A stretch of 64,000 nt of DNA, from NCBI GenBank assembly GCA_003971905.1, contig RSEE01000111.1:124001-188000 (forward strand), given 5' to 3'. This DNA is from Moniliella sp. 'wahieum'. Taxonomy: Eukaryota > Basidiomycota > Moniliellomycetes > Moniliellales > Moniliellaceae. The position numbers and the translations under genes were made by a program. This document shows, piece after piece, positions 23,648 through 33,561 of the stretch (position 1 is the first letter of the stretch; each line of letters starts with the position of its first letter). A model generated the notes under the pieces. The model did not search any database. It was not told the DNA's origin and saw only the letters and a list, made by a program, of their open reading frames with translations.

Positions 23648-24714
23648 TCATTGTCGCCAACCCATCTCCGTCAGCGCCTTGACCATTTCGGGATCAGCAA
23701 GCAGCTCGGCCGTGCTGGGCCGTTGGGTCGGCTCGTAGCAGACCAGCCGGGAAAAGAGCTGACGGAGGTACATCGAGTAGTAGCGGGCCGGAAGTGCAGG
23801 CGGGAGCAGGTTCGTTTGGTAGAACTTCAAGTACCCTTCCAACTGCTGCACCGGCTTACCGGCGGGAAAAAGAAGAGCTGAGCAGCATAGCTCGTGCAGT
23901 ACACACCCCAATGCAAATACGTCCACCGCGGGCGTCGACATGGCACCTGAAAAGTACAACTCGGGCGCCATGTAGCCTGGTGTGCCCCCTTGGGACACTA
24001 CGCTTGCCTCGCCGGGTCGGAGAAACAAGAGTTGCCAAAATCGGCCAACTTGATCCGCTCGTTGGGAACAGGAGAATGTTGGAGGGCTTGAGGTCGTGGT
24101 GGATCAGCGGATATAGACCCCTCTCGTAGTGCAAGTGATGGTGGCAGTAGTCGAGCGCTAGGGGACTTGCACCACTACGTCATAATTTGCTTTTCGGGAA
24201 GCCCTCCGAGGCCCTGCCTCCTGCGCCATGGCAGACGACCCAGATCGCCTTCCGGCGCAAGCTCCATGACCAGATTGTACGTCCTGTTCCCGCATAGATT
24301 CTTCAGCATTCTTCGTTGGTGCACACGGCTACTGTACACTGGAGAGAGAAAGGAGATGGGGGGGTGATAAGGGGGTATATACGTACTGCTTGGTGGAATC
24401 GTAAAAATGGTCAAGGTAGGGCACAATGTGAGGATGCGAGAGAGCCTGCAGCGTCCGCACTTCTCGCCACAGGGCCGACCGCCTGTGTAGTTCGCTTTGG
24501 GACCATGCAACCGGCGAACGCGTTTGCACGCCACCAGTTCCCACGTAGTGTATCGGGCGACGCTGACCACTTTGCCGTTGTTGCCCTGCCCCAGGGGCTC
24601 AGGCGAGCTGTACTTGCCCACACAGTTCTTTGGCGTATCTAGCACGGGCCATGACTCTTCGGAGAGGGAGACCATCTCCGGCCCGTCCGGTCCGGCCGCG
24701 TTATTGGCGGACAT
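23648..24714 (-). CDS. Ser/Thr protein kinase, possibly NEK-like, with HHD catalytic loop
   Basis: The start MSANNAAGPDG at 24714 lies about 110 bp downstream of a strong TATA box. Kinase motifs run in order: glycine loop PLGQGNNGKVVSVARY, ATP lysine in ELVACKRV, helix C LWREVRTLQALSHPHIV, hinge NLVMELAPEGDL, catalytic loop HHDLKPSNILL, metal motif LADFGNS, activation segment GGTPGYMAPEL, and subdomain IX DVFALGCVLHELCC. The catalytic loop has His in place of the Arg of HRD, which makes it a non-RD kinase. An intron starts at 24386 (GTACGT on the minus strand) and probably ends near 24317. The order and hinge fit NIMA-related kinases, but I am not sure of the subfamily. The frame changes at least three times. 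The TGA at 23648 may not be the real end, since an acidic tail follows in another frame. Confidence 0.75.
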
Positions 24715-24785
24715 GCTCGGTTGTACTGAGTGGCGGAGGGTGGAGGGTGAAAGGTGGAGGGTGGAGGAAAGAAGTTGTTGGGGGG

Positions 24786-24808
24786 AAGAGAGAGAGAGAG
24801 AGAGAGAG
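24786..24808. repeat. GA microsatellite
   Basis: A pure GA run of about eleven units lies in the 5' untranslated region of the minus-strand kinase, between its TATA box and ATG. Confidence 0.9.
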
Positions 24809-24823
24809 GACGACAGCAGCCTG

Positions 24824-24833
24824 GCTTTTATAT
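24824..24833 (-). promoter_or_regulatory. TATA box of the minus-strand kinase gene
   Basis: The minus strand reads TATATAAAAG, a near-consensus TATA box, about 110 bp upstream of the ATG at 24714. Confidence 0.65.
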
Positions 24834-27800
24834 ACCTCACGCGCCGTGCCGGGCAGGTACTTTGTTCCGTCCTATTCGGCACATCGAAGCTAATCGGAGA
24901 GGAGGCGGGTCGAGGGCGTGTGTGTTGGCAACGGGTAACAGTCCCCCTTCGGATATGTGTGTGCGGCGTGGAGGCACTCAGCTCTTATAGCGGATGCCGC
25001 CCACCCGGTCTCAACCGCGCCCCACTGGCACCCCGACACAGCTGCGGGCAGGCCTGTCAAGTGCTGCTGCTTTTGTGCAATGTTTTGTGCAATGCATTTC
25101 ATGGCTACCGATGTGGTCTGCGCCGGCGGTTGGATGGGGAGAGGGGCGGGTAGCCTGCGTCGCTTCTCTCTCTGATGGGGCCCCCACGGGGACGATGTGC
25201 TCGGATCGTTTTTTTGCGCCGCGTGTCGTGGGATAATATGTGCACTGCCGTCCGTTGTGTTTGGGGGAGTAGGGAAGGGGAGAAGGGAGCATCCGACAGG
25301 AGGAAGAGCGGAAGCTAGCCGACTGCGGCCGTGCGTTGAGGCGCAGGCAGACGGACGCGATGGTGACTATGCGGAGCGCACTGTGGGATGACACCTACTA
25401 TACTCTCCCACCTGTTATTACTTGCTGTAGCGGCGAGAAGCGCGCAGCAAGGCAGGCGGGGGCGCCGGAGCAGGGCAGTGCCCCCAGGGGTAAACTTTAG
25501 ACCGTCAAAAGTTCAAGGTTGCAATACACTGTGGGACAGCCAGCACGAGGCCAGTGTGCTGAGCTGCACCTCAGCTGCGTGCTAGCTACTAATTAAGTCA
25601 ATCCAGTTTTTCTTCTCCAGTTGAGCACCAGAGAAGGCCGTGCGCATCGCCCGCGTCTTGAGGTGCTGCGTCCGCGGTGCCTTTGCCTTCACGCTCCCTT
25701 CCCTCCTCCCCCTCAGGGATGCTGCGCCACACCCGGTTCTACTTTGTCACATTGACCGCGCTGGAAGATATATGCTGTGTGAGAAAAGGCCGCCGCACCA
25801 TCGTGTCGCCGGCTGCTGATGTTGTGCCGAGAAGGAGTCGGTGCTCTGTTGTGTCCGGGGGGTGAAAGTTGAACTGTGCTGCAAACAGCCACGAGGGCAG
25901 AGGAGGACTGTGTGTGAACTCGTCTGCCTCATCCTCGAGAGGATCGCGATGAGAAAAGACGGAGGACAGAGTGCCCAGCTGCCTCAGGCGCTCACAGTAA
26001 TGTGGCAAGTGCAGTGTGTGGGTGTGTGGCCCTTCCTTTGGCCTCAATACAACCTTTTCGTGGCGACAAGAAGCAGGCCGAACCCCACGGCGCGTGGGGC
26101 CTGCGTGTGCGCAGGCAAGTGGTCGCAAGTCACTATTACTTCCTCCTAGCACTAATCAGTCACTACTCACAGTATTCAATCGAAGAGTCAATATTCCGTT
26201 GTCAAGCTTTAAGCTTCAACCTACTCAAGCTTCAAGCTATTCAAGCTGCTTCACAAGCTTCACATGTCACAAGCCTGCGCCTTCCTTAGTTCCTCCGACG
26301 CGCCGTACCGCGCCTGCAGAACGCTCGTGGGGCAGACATCCACTGCAACGTGAGCCGCGTCGCGGTATTTTAATCCTGTGCGCCGCGGGAGGCAGAGGAA
26401 AGGCACACTGGCCTTGTGCCTCGCAGTCATTGAGTATACGCATCATACTACGAAGCGAAGCGGCACACAGCAACCTGTGCACTTCGACACGCCTTTCGAC
26501 CCCCTTCGATGCCGCGTCGATTATAATGAACGATTGCATCCTGCCTGCCTCAGGCCTCATCGACCTCATCCAACCTGTATTATGCCGTTCCTTTACCTCT
26601 TAAGGGGGGGCTCTTTTGTGAGGCTGCTGCGCGTCATGTAGCTGAGTAGACCCAGGTATCAACCGAGGTACTACAGGCCCCTATATCCAAACCCCTCCAT
26701 CAACTGCATATGACGCGGATGCCATACATGCATCATGTGCACCTGGCCAATTGTGCGCGCACACTGGCGGTCAAAAATTGAGCACCGTAACGCTGGATGC
26801 ACGCACTGTCTTTACAATGACTTTATGCAGAACCTCCCTACCTCGACCCTGCGGCCTCGGGTACACAGGCCCACACAGTCTCACACTAGCCCTGACGAGT
26901 TGCATGACCGGCACGACGGTGTCTGGACGAGATGTATGTGTGCCTAATTGTATAGTGACTTGTAAAAGCACTTCGCTAGTGGCCATTAAGACTGATGCCT
27001 GAGGCCGGAGGCCTGACGCCTGACAGCCGTGCCACCGACGCAGGGTTTGCAGTAGTTGCACTGGTCCCGCCCAAGGAGATGGGATCTTTACCACCTTACA
27101 AGTGATACGATTGATCATCTTACTGGTTCCCCTACGGAGTTTGACGGGATCAATACTCAGTAGTACTCAGTATCAGTAAAAGCACACTGCCGCCACTTGG
27201 GGCCTGACTTTTGCTTCGTACACTTGCATGTGCCCCGCGATTTGCTCGGCCTACCTAGTTTTCCAATCGATAATGAGATTGGGAAAGTGTGATGGGGACG
27301 ATCGTGCGATGAACGTACGATTGGCTTGGACAGGTATAATCCAAACCTCCTGTGCTCCCTGGTGCATGAGGCGGTGTAGGGAAAGAAGCAGAATTAAGCT
27401 TAAGACTGGAATTGCGACCGCCCACCTCGCAGCACCGTGCTACTCCTCAGTGTTTCCATGTCCAGCTTTACCATTGGCGGACACATTCAACACGTTCAAC
27501 ATAGTATGCATACTACCTGTGATAATAGTCTAGATGCTGCTGCTTCACGACAGGCGGTTTCTTTTTCCCACCCGGCCCCATAGCAATGCTCCTCTCCAGT
27601 CACATAAGTCAGATGAGTCAGATGAGTCACACGGATGGGATGGTAGGTGGATTAAGGTGTCTACACCCCGTCTGTTGGCACCTTGCGTCCTGAGCCTGAA
27701 GATGCCTAGTCATCATCCCTTCAGTGTGAGCACGCGAAGGAGCTCCACCAGCCAATGGTCTCCCACAACACAAATTCAATGGAGCGAGAGGGGGGAGGAG

Positions 27801-29683
27801 TAATATTCGGTGCTATAATGTGATGCTGCGCCTGACAGAGAAGGCGTCCGGCTTCGCCACTTATAGAGTTTTCATCTACCCAACACCTATTACGTACATA
27901 AGATGTTCTGTTCCTGCCAGGGCTGGTCACTAACCTTTTAATGACTGTCACGAGTGGCCATCACCACCACCGCCACCAGCCTTCTCAGTCATCAAATCGT
28001 CAAATCCGCTTCGTGCGTTTTGTCGGTTGGCAAAACGATTCGACCACACTTTCGGGTATAGTAATACCGAGGTGTACTCCTCGCTCCTTACATGTTCTTG
28101 GTCAACAATCAAGACTTCCTTCACTCACTCTGTCACTTCAACACGTCCACTTTGTAATACACCACTGCATCACAATCCCCTCGTCGGGTCATTCGCACTA
28201 ACACAAACCCGCCTTATATAACAGTGTGTGTCATCTTCGTAGCAGCCGTCACTGGCAACTTTTCCTCTCCGCCTTTTGGCACACCTGAACGATCAAACGC
28301 AGCTCTACCAATAGTCAAGCACCTGACGTGCGCGGCATATATATAGGCCAATGCCGGGCTCAGCGCGCTGACGCTGAGACTTGGTTACGACTTTTGGCCA
28401 CTGTCACATGCGCCTGTCACCCATGTCACATGTCACATGTCACATGCGAGCTGAACAGCTGGACAAGACCCTGGCGTCTCATCCCATGCATTCGGGTACG
28501 TGTAGGGAGTGTGTGTTTGCTGACTGCTGACTGTCGTGGATCGAAGTGGTTTGGTGTGGGCGGGGGGCGTGCCGTAGTAGTACGGATAGACAGACGGTGC
28601 GCTTCGAAGCAAAAGGCACGAAAAGGCTTCCGCGGCCGCCGAGACAGAAGAGGGGAGGGGAGAGGTCGTCGAAAACGTTAGTATGCAGTGGCGCTGTTGG
28701 CCTCTAGATTGGAAGCCTATCATTCTACAAATCTTTTGGTGGGCGACGCACCCGGGCAATTACACAACTGCTGACGCAGCTCGTGCCGATTGAAAGATGG
28801 AAATGCGAGCCCACAGTAATGGTCCGCGGAGTGCGGTGCATGGAGCAACCGATGGGCACGTGCGGTGAGCGCCGTAGTACGCCGTCAGAGTACTCCATCC
28901 AACCTGCCGACAGACGACCTGGTGTGCGGGACGATGCAACAACACGCATAAGTGTGTGGGGGGGGGCAAGGAGAAGGGGCAGACAACGAGACGGAGGCTC
29001 ACGGTGGCGAGTAGGACGGTAAGGCTACGCTCAGGCTAAATGTTAATTGGGCGGCAGCGGCATTTCGGCCCGGCGCGGCCGCCGAGCGCCGAGGGGCTGC
29101 GTGGATCGGGGGAGGAGGGAAGCGGGGGCAGGAGGCCGGTGTGCCGTTCTGGGACAGCCGAGCTGCTCCCAGTGTGACATGTGAGCGCTGAGCCTCGTAG
29201 CTCCAAGTTCAACTGAACGTCCAACCCACACGCCCTACCCCCCCCCCTCTTCGCCTTGGGCAGCCGGGTATACAAGAAGGCGCATCCGCACCCTGTCTCG
29301 CGTCATCGATTCATCCATCATCCACATCCTTCTTGCGTTCTCGTCCCGTTCGGACGCGCGCCGGCCTCACGCGTCAGATCGCCGCAGTCAGACCCGCAAG
29401 CCTCCGAGGAGCGACATACATACACGCCCCCTGGCGCACCGCGTGTGTTGGCGGGCGGGCGTGCCTGGGGCGCGGGGCGGAGCGTGCTTGCCGAATCGCA
29501 GCCGGCCACCTGCAGCATCCCACCCGGCGTGCACGGACCGCACGGACCACAGCACCACAGCACCACAGCCCTGCTTGCGCCTCGTCGAAGCGCCCAACAC
29601 GCGCCTTTCGCTCTCGCCCTTGCGCCTTGCGCCTTGTCCCGCCCTGAGGCCTGACGCCTGAGGCTCAGGCCCGATGGCGGTGG
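24834..29683. other. Gene-poor region of about 4.8 kb
   Basis: I find no conserved protein or RNA gene. Reading frames of 60-200 residues occur on both strands but show no domain. Local word clusters are present: CAAGCTT units at 26195-26265, GGCCTGA palindromic words near 26998-27025, CATGTCA units at 28420-28447, and CTCAGCGCGCTGA near 28358-28378. One open stretch (27941-28221) has two overlapping frames but no recognisable motif. Promoter elements for the decarboxylase gene begin at the right end. Confidence 0.5.
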
Positions 29684-29692
29684 CTATTTAAG
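29684..29692 (+). promoter_or_regulatory. TATA-like box of the glutamate decarboxylase gene
   Basis: The sequence CTATTTAAG lies 56 bp upstream of the ATG at 29748, followed by a C-rich leader of the kind seen before other genes here. Confidence 0.5.
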
Positions 29693-29747
29693 CCTCCCCC
29701 CTGTGTTCTTCGCCACCCCCCCCCCCCCACCACCACCACACCACACC

Positions 29748-31575
29748 ATGGTCTCGCACGCCACGTTGACGTTGACGACCTGCTCGCTGCTGCCGCCGAC
29801 CACGGCCTGACCGTCGCCGGCTCCCGGCACACCGATGGGGCTTCCACCCCGTTTGGCGGGCGCTACCGTGCCTCCACCCTCCCCCACAACTCGATTCCCG
29901 ACGAGGGCGTGTCGCCGGAAGATGCGCACCAGGTGATTGAGGGCCAGTTGGCGCTCGATGGCAAGCCCTCGCTCAACCTCGCGTCCTTTGTCTCCACGGA
30001 CCTCAACGACCCTGGTTTCCGTTTGTTCCGCGTACGTCACCCGCTTGCCTTGCTCCCCCTCGTCTCGCCCGGTTTTTTGCTTTCCGTTTTGTTCTCCCGC
30101 CTGCAAACTGACACTGACTGATGCGCATGCGACGGCCGCCTTGTCCTACTAGGACCACTACAATATCAACTTGGCCGATGCCGATGAGTATCCCTCCACG
30201 GTCATGATCCATGGACGGTGTGTGTCGATGATTTCGGACCTTTGGAATGCGCCGAAAGAGGTGGACGCCAATGGGAGGCCGTGCGTGCGCTTGGCACGGC
30301 GACCACAGGCTCGTCCGAGGGCATCATGCTCGGTGCGCTGGCGCTCAAGAAACGGTGGCAGCAGCGTCGCAAGGCCGCTGGCTTGCCCTTTGACAGCCCA
30401 ACTTGCTCGTCGGCGCCAACACGCAAGTGGCGTCGAAAAGGCAGCCAAGTACTTTGACATTGAACTGCGCCTGGTGCCCGTCAGCTCGTCGAGTCGAGTT
30501 ACCGCCTCGACCCAGAAAAGGCAGTGGAGATGGCGGATGAAAACACGATTGCCGTGTACGTGATTGCCGGCGCGACTTACACGGGGGCGATCGAGCCGGT
30601 CAAGGAGATGAGCGAGCGGCTGGACACGCTGCAGAAGGAAAAGGGTATTGATATTCCGATCCATGTCGATGCGGCCTCGGCGGGTTTGTCCTACCGTTTG
30701 CCTGGCCCGATTTGGAGTGGGACTTTCGCGTGCCGCGCGTAGCGTCGATCAATGCGTCGGGACACAAGTACGGCCTGGCGCCATGTGGCTTGGGATGGGT
30801 CATCTGGCGCACGCCCGAGTACCTGCCCAAAGAATTGCTCTTCTCGATTGACTACCTCGGCACGGCCGGCGGCGCCATCGACTTCAACCTCAACTTTTCC
30901 CGGCCGGCCGCGCCGATGCTGGTGCAGTACTAAACTTTATCCAGCTCGGCCGCCAGGGCTACCGGGAGATTGTGGCGGCGGACCTGCGCAATGCACGCAT
31001 GTTTGCGCGCGCGCTGGAGAACAGCGGGTACTATGAGATTGCGTCGGAAGTGCACCTGCCGCGCGGGGTGAGGAAACGGACCCGACAAAGGCCGCATACT
31101 ACAAGCCCGCGCTGCCCGTCGTGGCGTTCAAGTGGGCCGATGGGTTTGTGAGCCAGTACCCGCACCTGAAGGGAAAGCAGGTGTGGGTGCAGACGCTGCT
31201 GCGTGCGCGCGGCTGGATCGTACCCAACTACGGCCTGCCGCAGCCGCTCCACGACACGCAGATCCTCCGCGTCGTCATCCGCCAGGCCACCACCTCCGAT
31301 CTGATTGCGACGCTGGTGGAGACATTCTGGACATTACCGACACGATCATCCACGAGTTTGCAGCGGCCGACCTGGGCGGCGCAGGCGCGGCGGTGCTCGC
31401 GGGCCGTCCCCCTGCGGTGCCGTCGCCGTCGCCGGCGGCTCGCGCACGGGCACGCCGTCAACACCGCAAGCACCGCCACGTGCACAACCGGCGCAAGAAC
31501 CGCAACATGTACCTCCGGCCGTCAGCCAGCCCGATTGGCCGCGCCGCCGTCCGGGGCTTTGGCCGGACGTGCTGA
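29748..31575 (+). CDS. GAD1: Glutamate decarboxylase
   Basis: This is a PLP-dependent enzyme that converts glutamate to GABA, the entry to the GABA shunt and part of oxidative and acid stress responses. After MVSHATL the text runs [22 protein letters not shown], an intron at 30032-30152 (GTACGT to TACTAG), then [12 protein letters not shown] and [13 protein letters not shown]. Next come [18 protein letters not shown] (cofactor phosphate binding), HVDAASAGF-type text with the PLP-pairing Asp, and [17 protein letters not shown] with the Schiff-base Lys of SGHK near 30767. Then follow [20 protein letters not shown]-like text and a C-terminal domain ending [13 protein letters not shown]. Length is about 570 residues. 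The conserved text needs about eight frame changes. The tail after IIHEF is Ala/Arg- or Pro-rich depending on the frame, so the stop could be 31575 or 31586. Confidence 0.9.
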
Positions 31576-31796
31576 GGGTGGTGTAGAATTGGATATGGAT
31601 GGGATATGGTACTCTAGGACAGGGGAACTCGTACCTGGGGCAGGCCGTATATAGGGCTGGGGCACGTGCGCGTCACGTGCTGCCGGCTGAGTGGGACAAG
31701 TAGTGAGCAACTCAGTAGTGGCCAGTGCGAGCACCACCATCTCGGCCCTCGGTACTAGCTATAGTACTAGCTATAGTACTGCCGTTCGGAACCGCC

Positions 31797-33153
31797 ATGA
31801 TCCGCATCCGGTGTGTCCTGCCTCCTCTGTGCGCTGTGCGCTGCGCAGACCCTAACCCCCGCCCAGCTTCCCCAGCGCACCGCCACCCCCGCCCACACAC
31901 CACACCCGACATGACCCTCGACGACCTCCACGCGCTCGTCTTCAGCCTCACCAAATCCCCCCCCGACCAGCAGGAGCGTACGTCTTCTCCCCCCTTCCCC
32001 TTCCCCCCTGCTGGCCTGCCGCGTCCCCCGCAACACCTGCCTTCCCAGTCAAGACAGGCATCCCCATCCGCTCCCTCGCTCTCGCCTCGCGCCCGCGACA
32101 CCCCGCTCTCCGACCCGCGCGTCAGCATCGCCAACCGCAGCCAGGTCATCGTCGCTCCCCCGCATGGGAACGCTCGTGGAGCAAAGTGTGCCCGTTGCGC
32201 CTGTTGCACCTGTTGCGCAGGCTACTGCAGCTGCTCCTGCCGACCCTGTGCCGCGCGCCTTGCCCGCCCCCGTGCGAAGCAAGTGTCCTCCGCCATGGCC
32301 ACCGTCCAGCGGCTGCGACAGCAGCGGTCGCTGCTGTTGACCAGCGGCCGCACTCGTCTTCCACCCCGGCTGGAGTTGGCGCCTGGGCCGCTCTGCCGCC
32401 GGCTCGTCCCTCGCCGCGTCGGCGCCGGCTAATAGGAAACATTACCGTGCCTTGGGCGATGAGTTTGTCGTGCTCAACATTGTGCCTGACGACAATAGCT
32501 GTTTCACCAGTGCGGCGTGGTCTGTCTGGATCGGCGAGCGCGCAGGCGCAGAAAACTACGAACTCGTACGTCTGCCTCCCTCTGCGCTGTGTCTCGTATA
32601 TTTCTTCGTCGGTTGCGTTCCGATGCGCAGGCGAGACTAACGTGTGGTGTGGTGGCAGTTGTCGCGAACAGATCCTGCGCATCCGAAGAGTACACCGAGG
32701 CGTTCCTCGGCCAGCCGACGGAGGAGTACGCTGCGCGCATCCAGCAGCCCAAACGTGTGGGGCGGCGCGATCGAGCTGGCCATCTTATCGGACCAGTTTG
32801 GCGTGGAGATTGACAGCATCGATATAGGTACGGGCCGAGTGGACGGTACGGCGAAGCGAAGCAGTTTTCCCAACGCGTCTATCTCGCCTACAGTGGTATC
32901 AATACGATCCATCCTCCTCTCCCAGCCTCGATGCCCCACTGGACTTTGCACGTCCAAGTTTGATCCCGACCAGGCCGATCGCGTCATCTCGGTCGGCTCG
33001 AGTTGGCCGACGACCTGCGCCACAAAAAGTACTACACCAACGTCTCCTCCTTACGTTGCGGTGCAAGCAGTGCGGCGCTTCGCTCGTGGGCGAACGCGGC
33101 GCCGTACACCATTCCACGTCTCGGGCCACACAGATTTCGAAGAATACTCTTAA
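31797..33153 (+). CDS. OTU1: Ubiquitin thioesterase OTU1 (YOD1)
   Basis: OTU1 is an OTU-family cysteine protease that trims ubiquitin chains on Cdc48/p97 substrates in ER-associated degradation. MIRIRC starts a UBX-like N-terminal fold (MTLDDLHALVFSLTKS, then TGIPIRSLAL after the intron at 31978-32048). The OTU domain opens FVVLNIVPDDNSCF with the catalytic Cys. An intron at 32566-32658 (CTAAC branch) precedes EEYTEAFLG, WGGAIELAILSDQFGVEID and the YLAYSGI block. The end is a C2H2 finger, LRCKQCGASLVGERGA followed by GHTDFEEYS. About 390 residues are coded with at least five frame changes. The His expected in GIHYD cannot be read here: the bases give Gln or Asn. The gene converges with UBP15. 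Confidence 0.85.
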
Positions 33154-33561
33154 CCTCGCCCGCTGCGGCACTGTGATCCCTCTGATGGATATCCATCCCC
33201 GTCTCCCCCCCCACCCTCCCATGCTCTGCCGTATATCCCTTGCCTCTTCCCTTCCCTTTTCTGTGCGCTGCCGTACCCTTTACTGCCGCACCGTACCCTT
33301 CCTTGCCCTTGCTCATCGTGCCCTGCTTTCTCTACACTCTACCCCCCCACCCCCCTTCAGCTTTCATTCAAGACTTTCATCATGATCTGTTCGACAGGTG
33401 GTTGATCACCAAGCAGACATGGATCATGGACTGGAGAGAATGGGGAGACCGACAGACCGACAGACAAGACAGACAGACAGACCAGAGACAGGTGGTAGGC
33501 ACCGCAAACGCAACGCAATGCAACGCATGCAGCGTAGTGCCTAGGACCGGATCTGATGCCT
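33154..33561. other. Convergent intergenic region with a GACA repeat
   Basis: This 408 bp gap separates the convergent 3' ends of OTU1 and UBP15. It holds a GACA/GACC microsatellite at about 33449-33485 and a pyrimidine-rich stretch before it. I see no gene. Confidence 0.6.

Noticed and set aside
29256-29661. Small genes just upstream of glutamate decarboxylase
   Set aside because: Overlapping Pro/Arg-rich frames on both strands without motif fit GC-rich promoter DNA.
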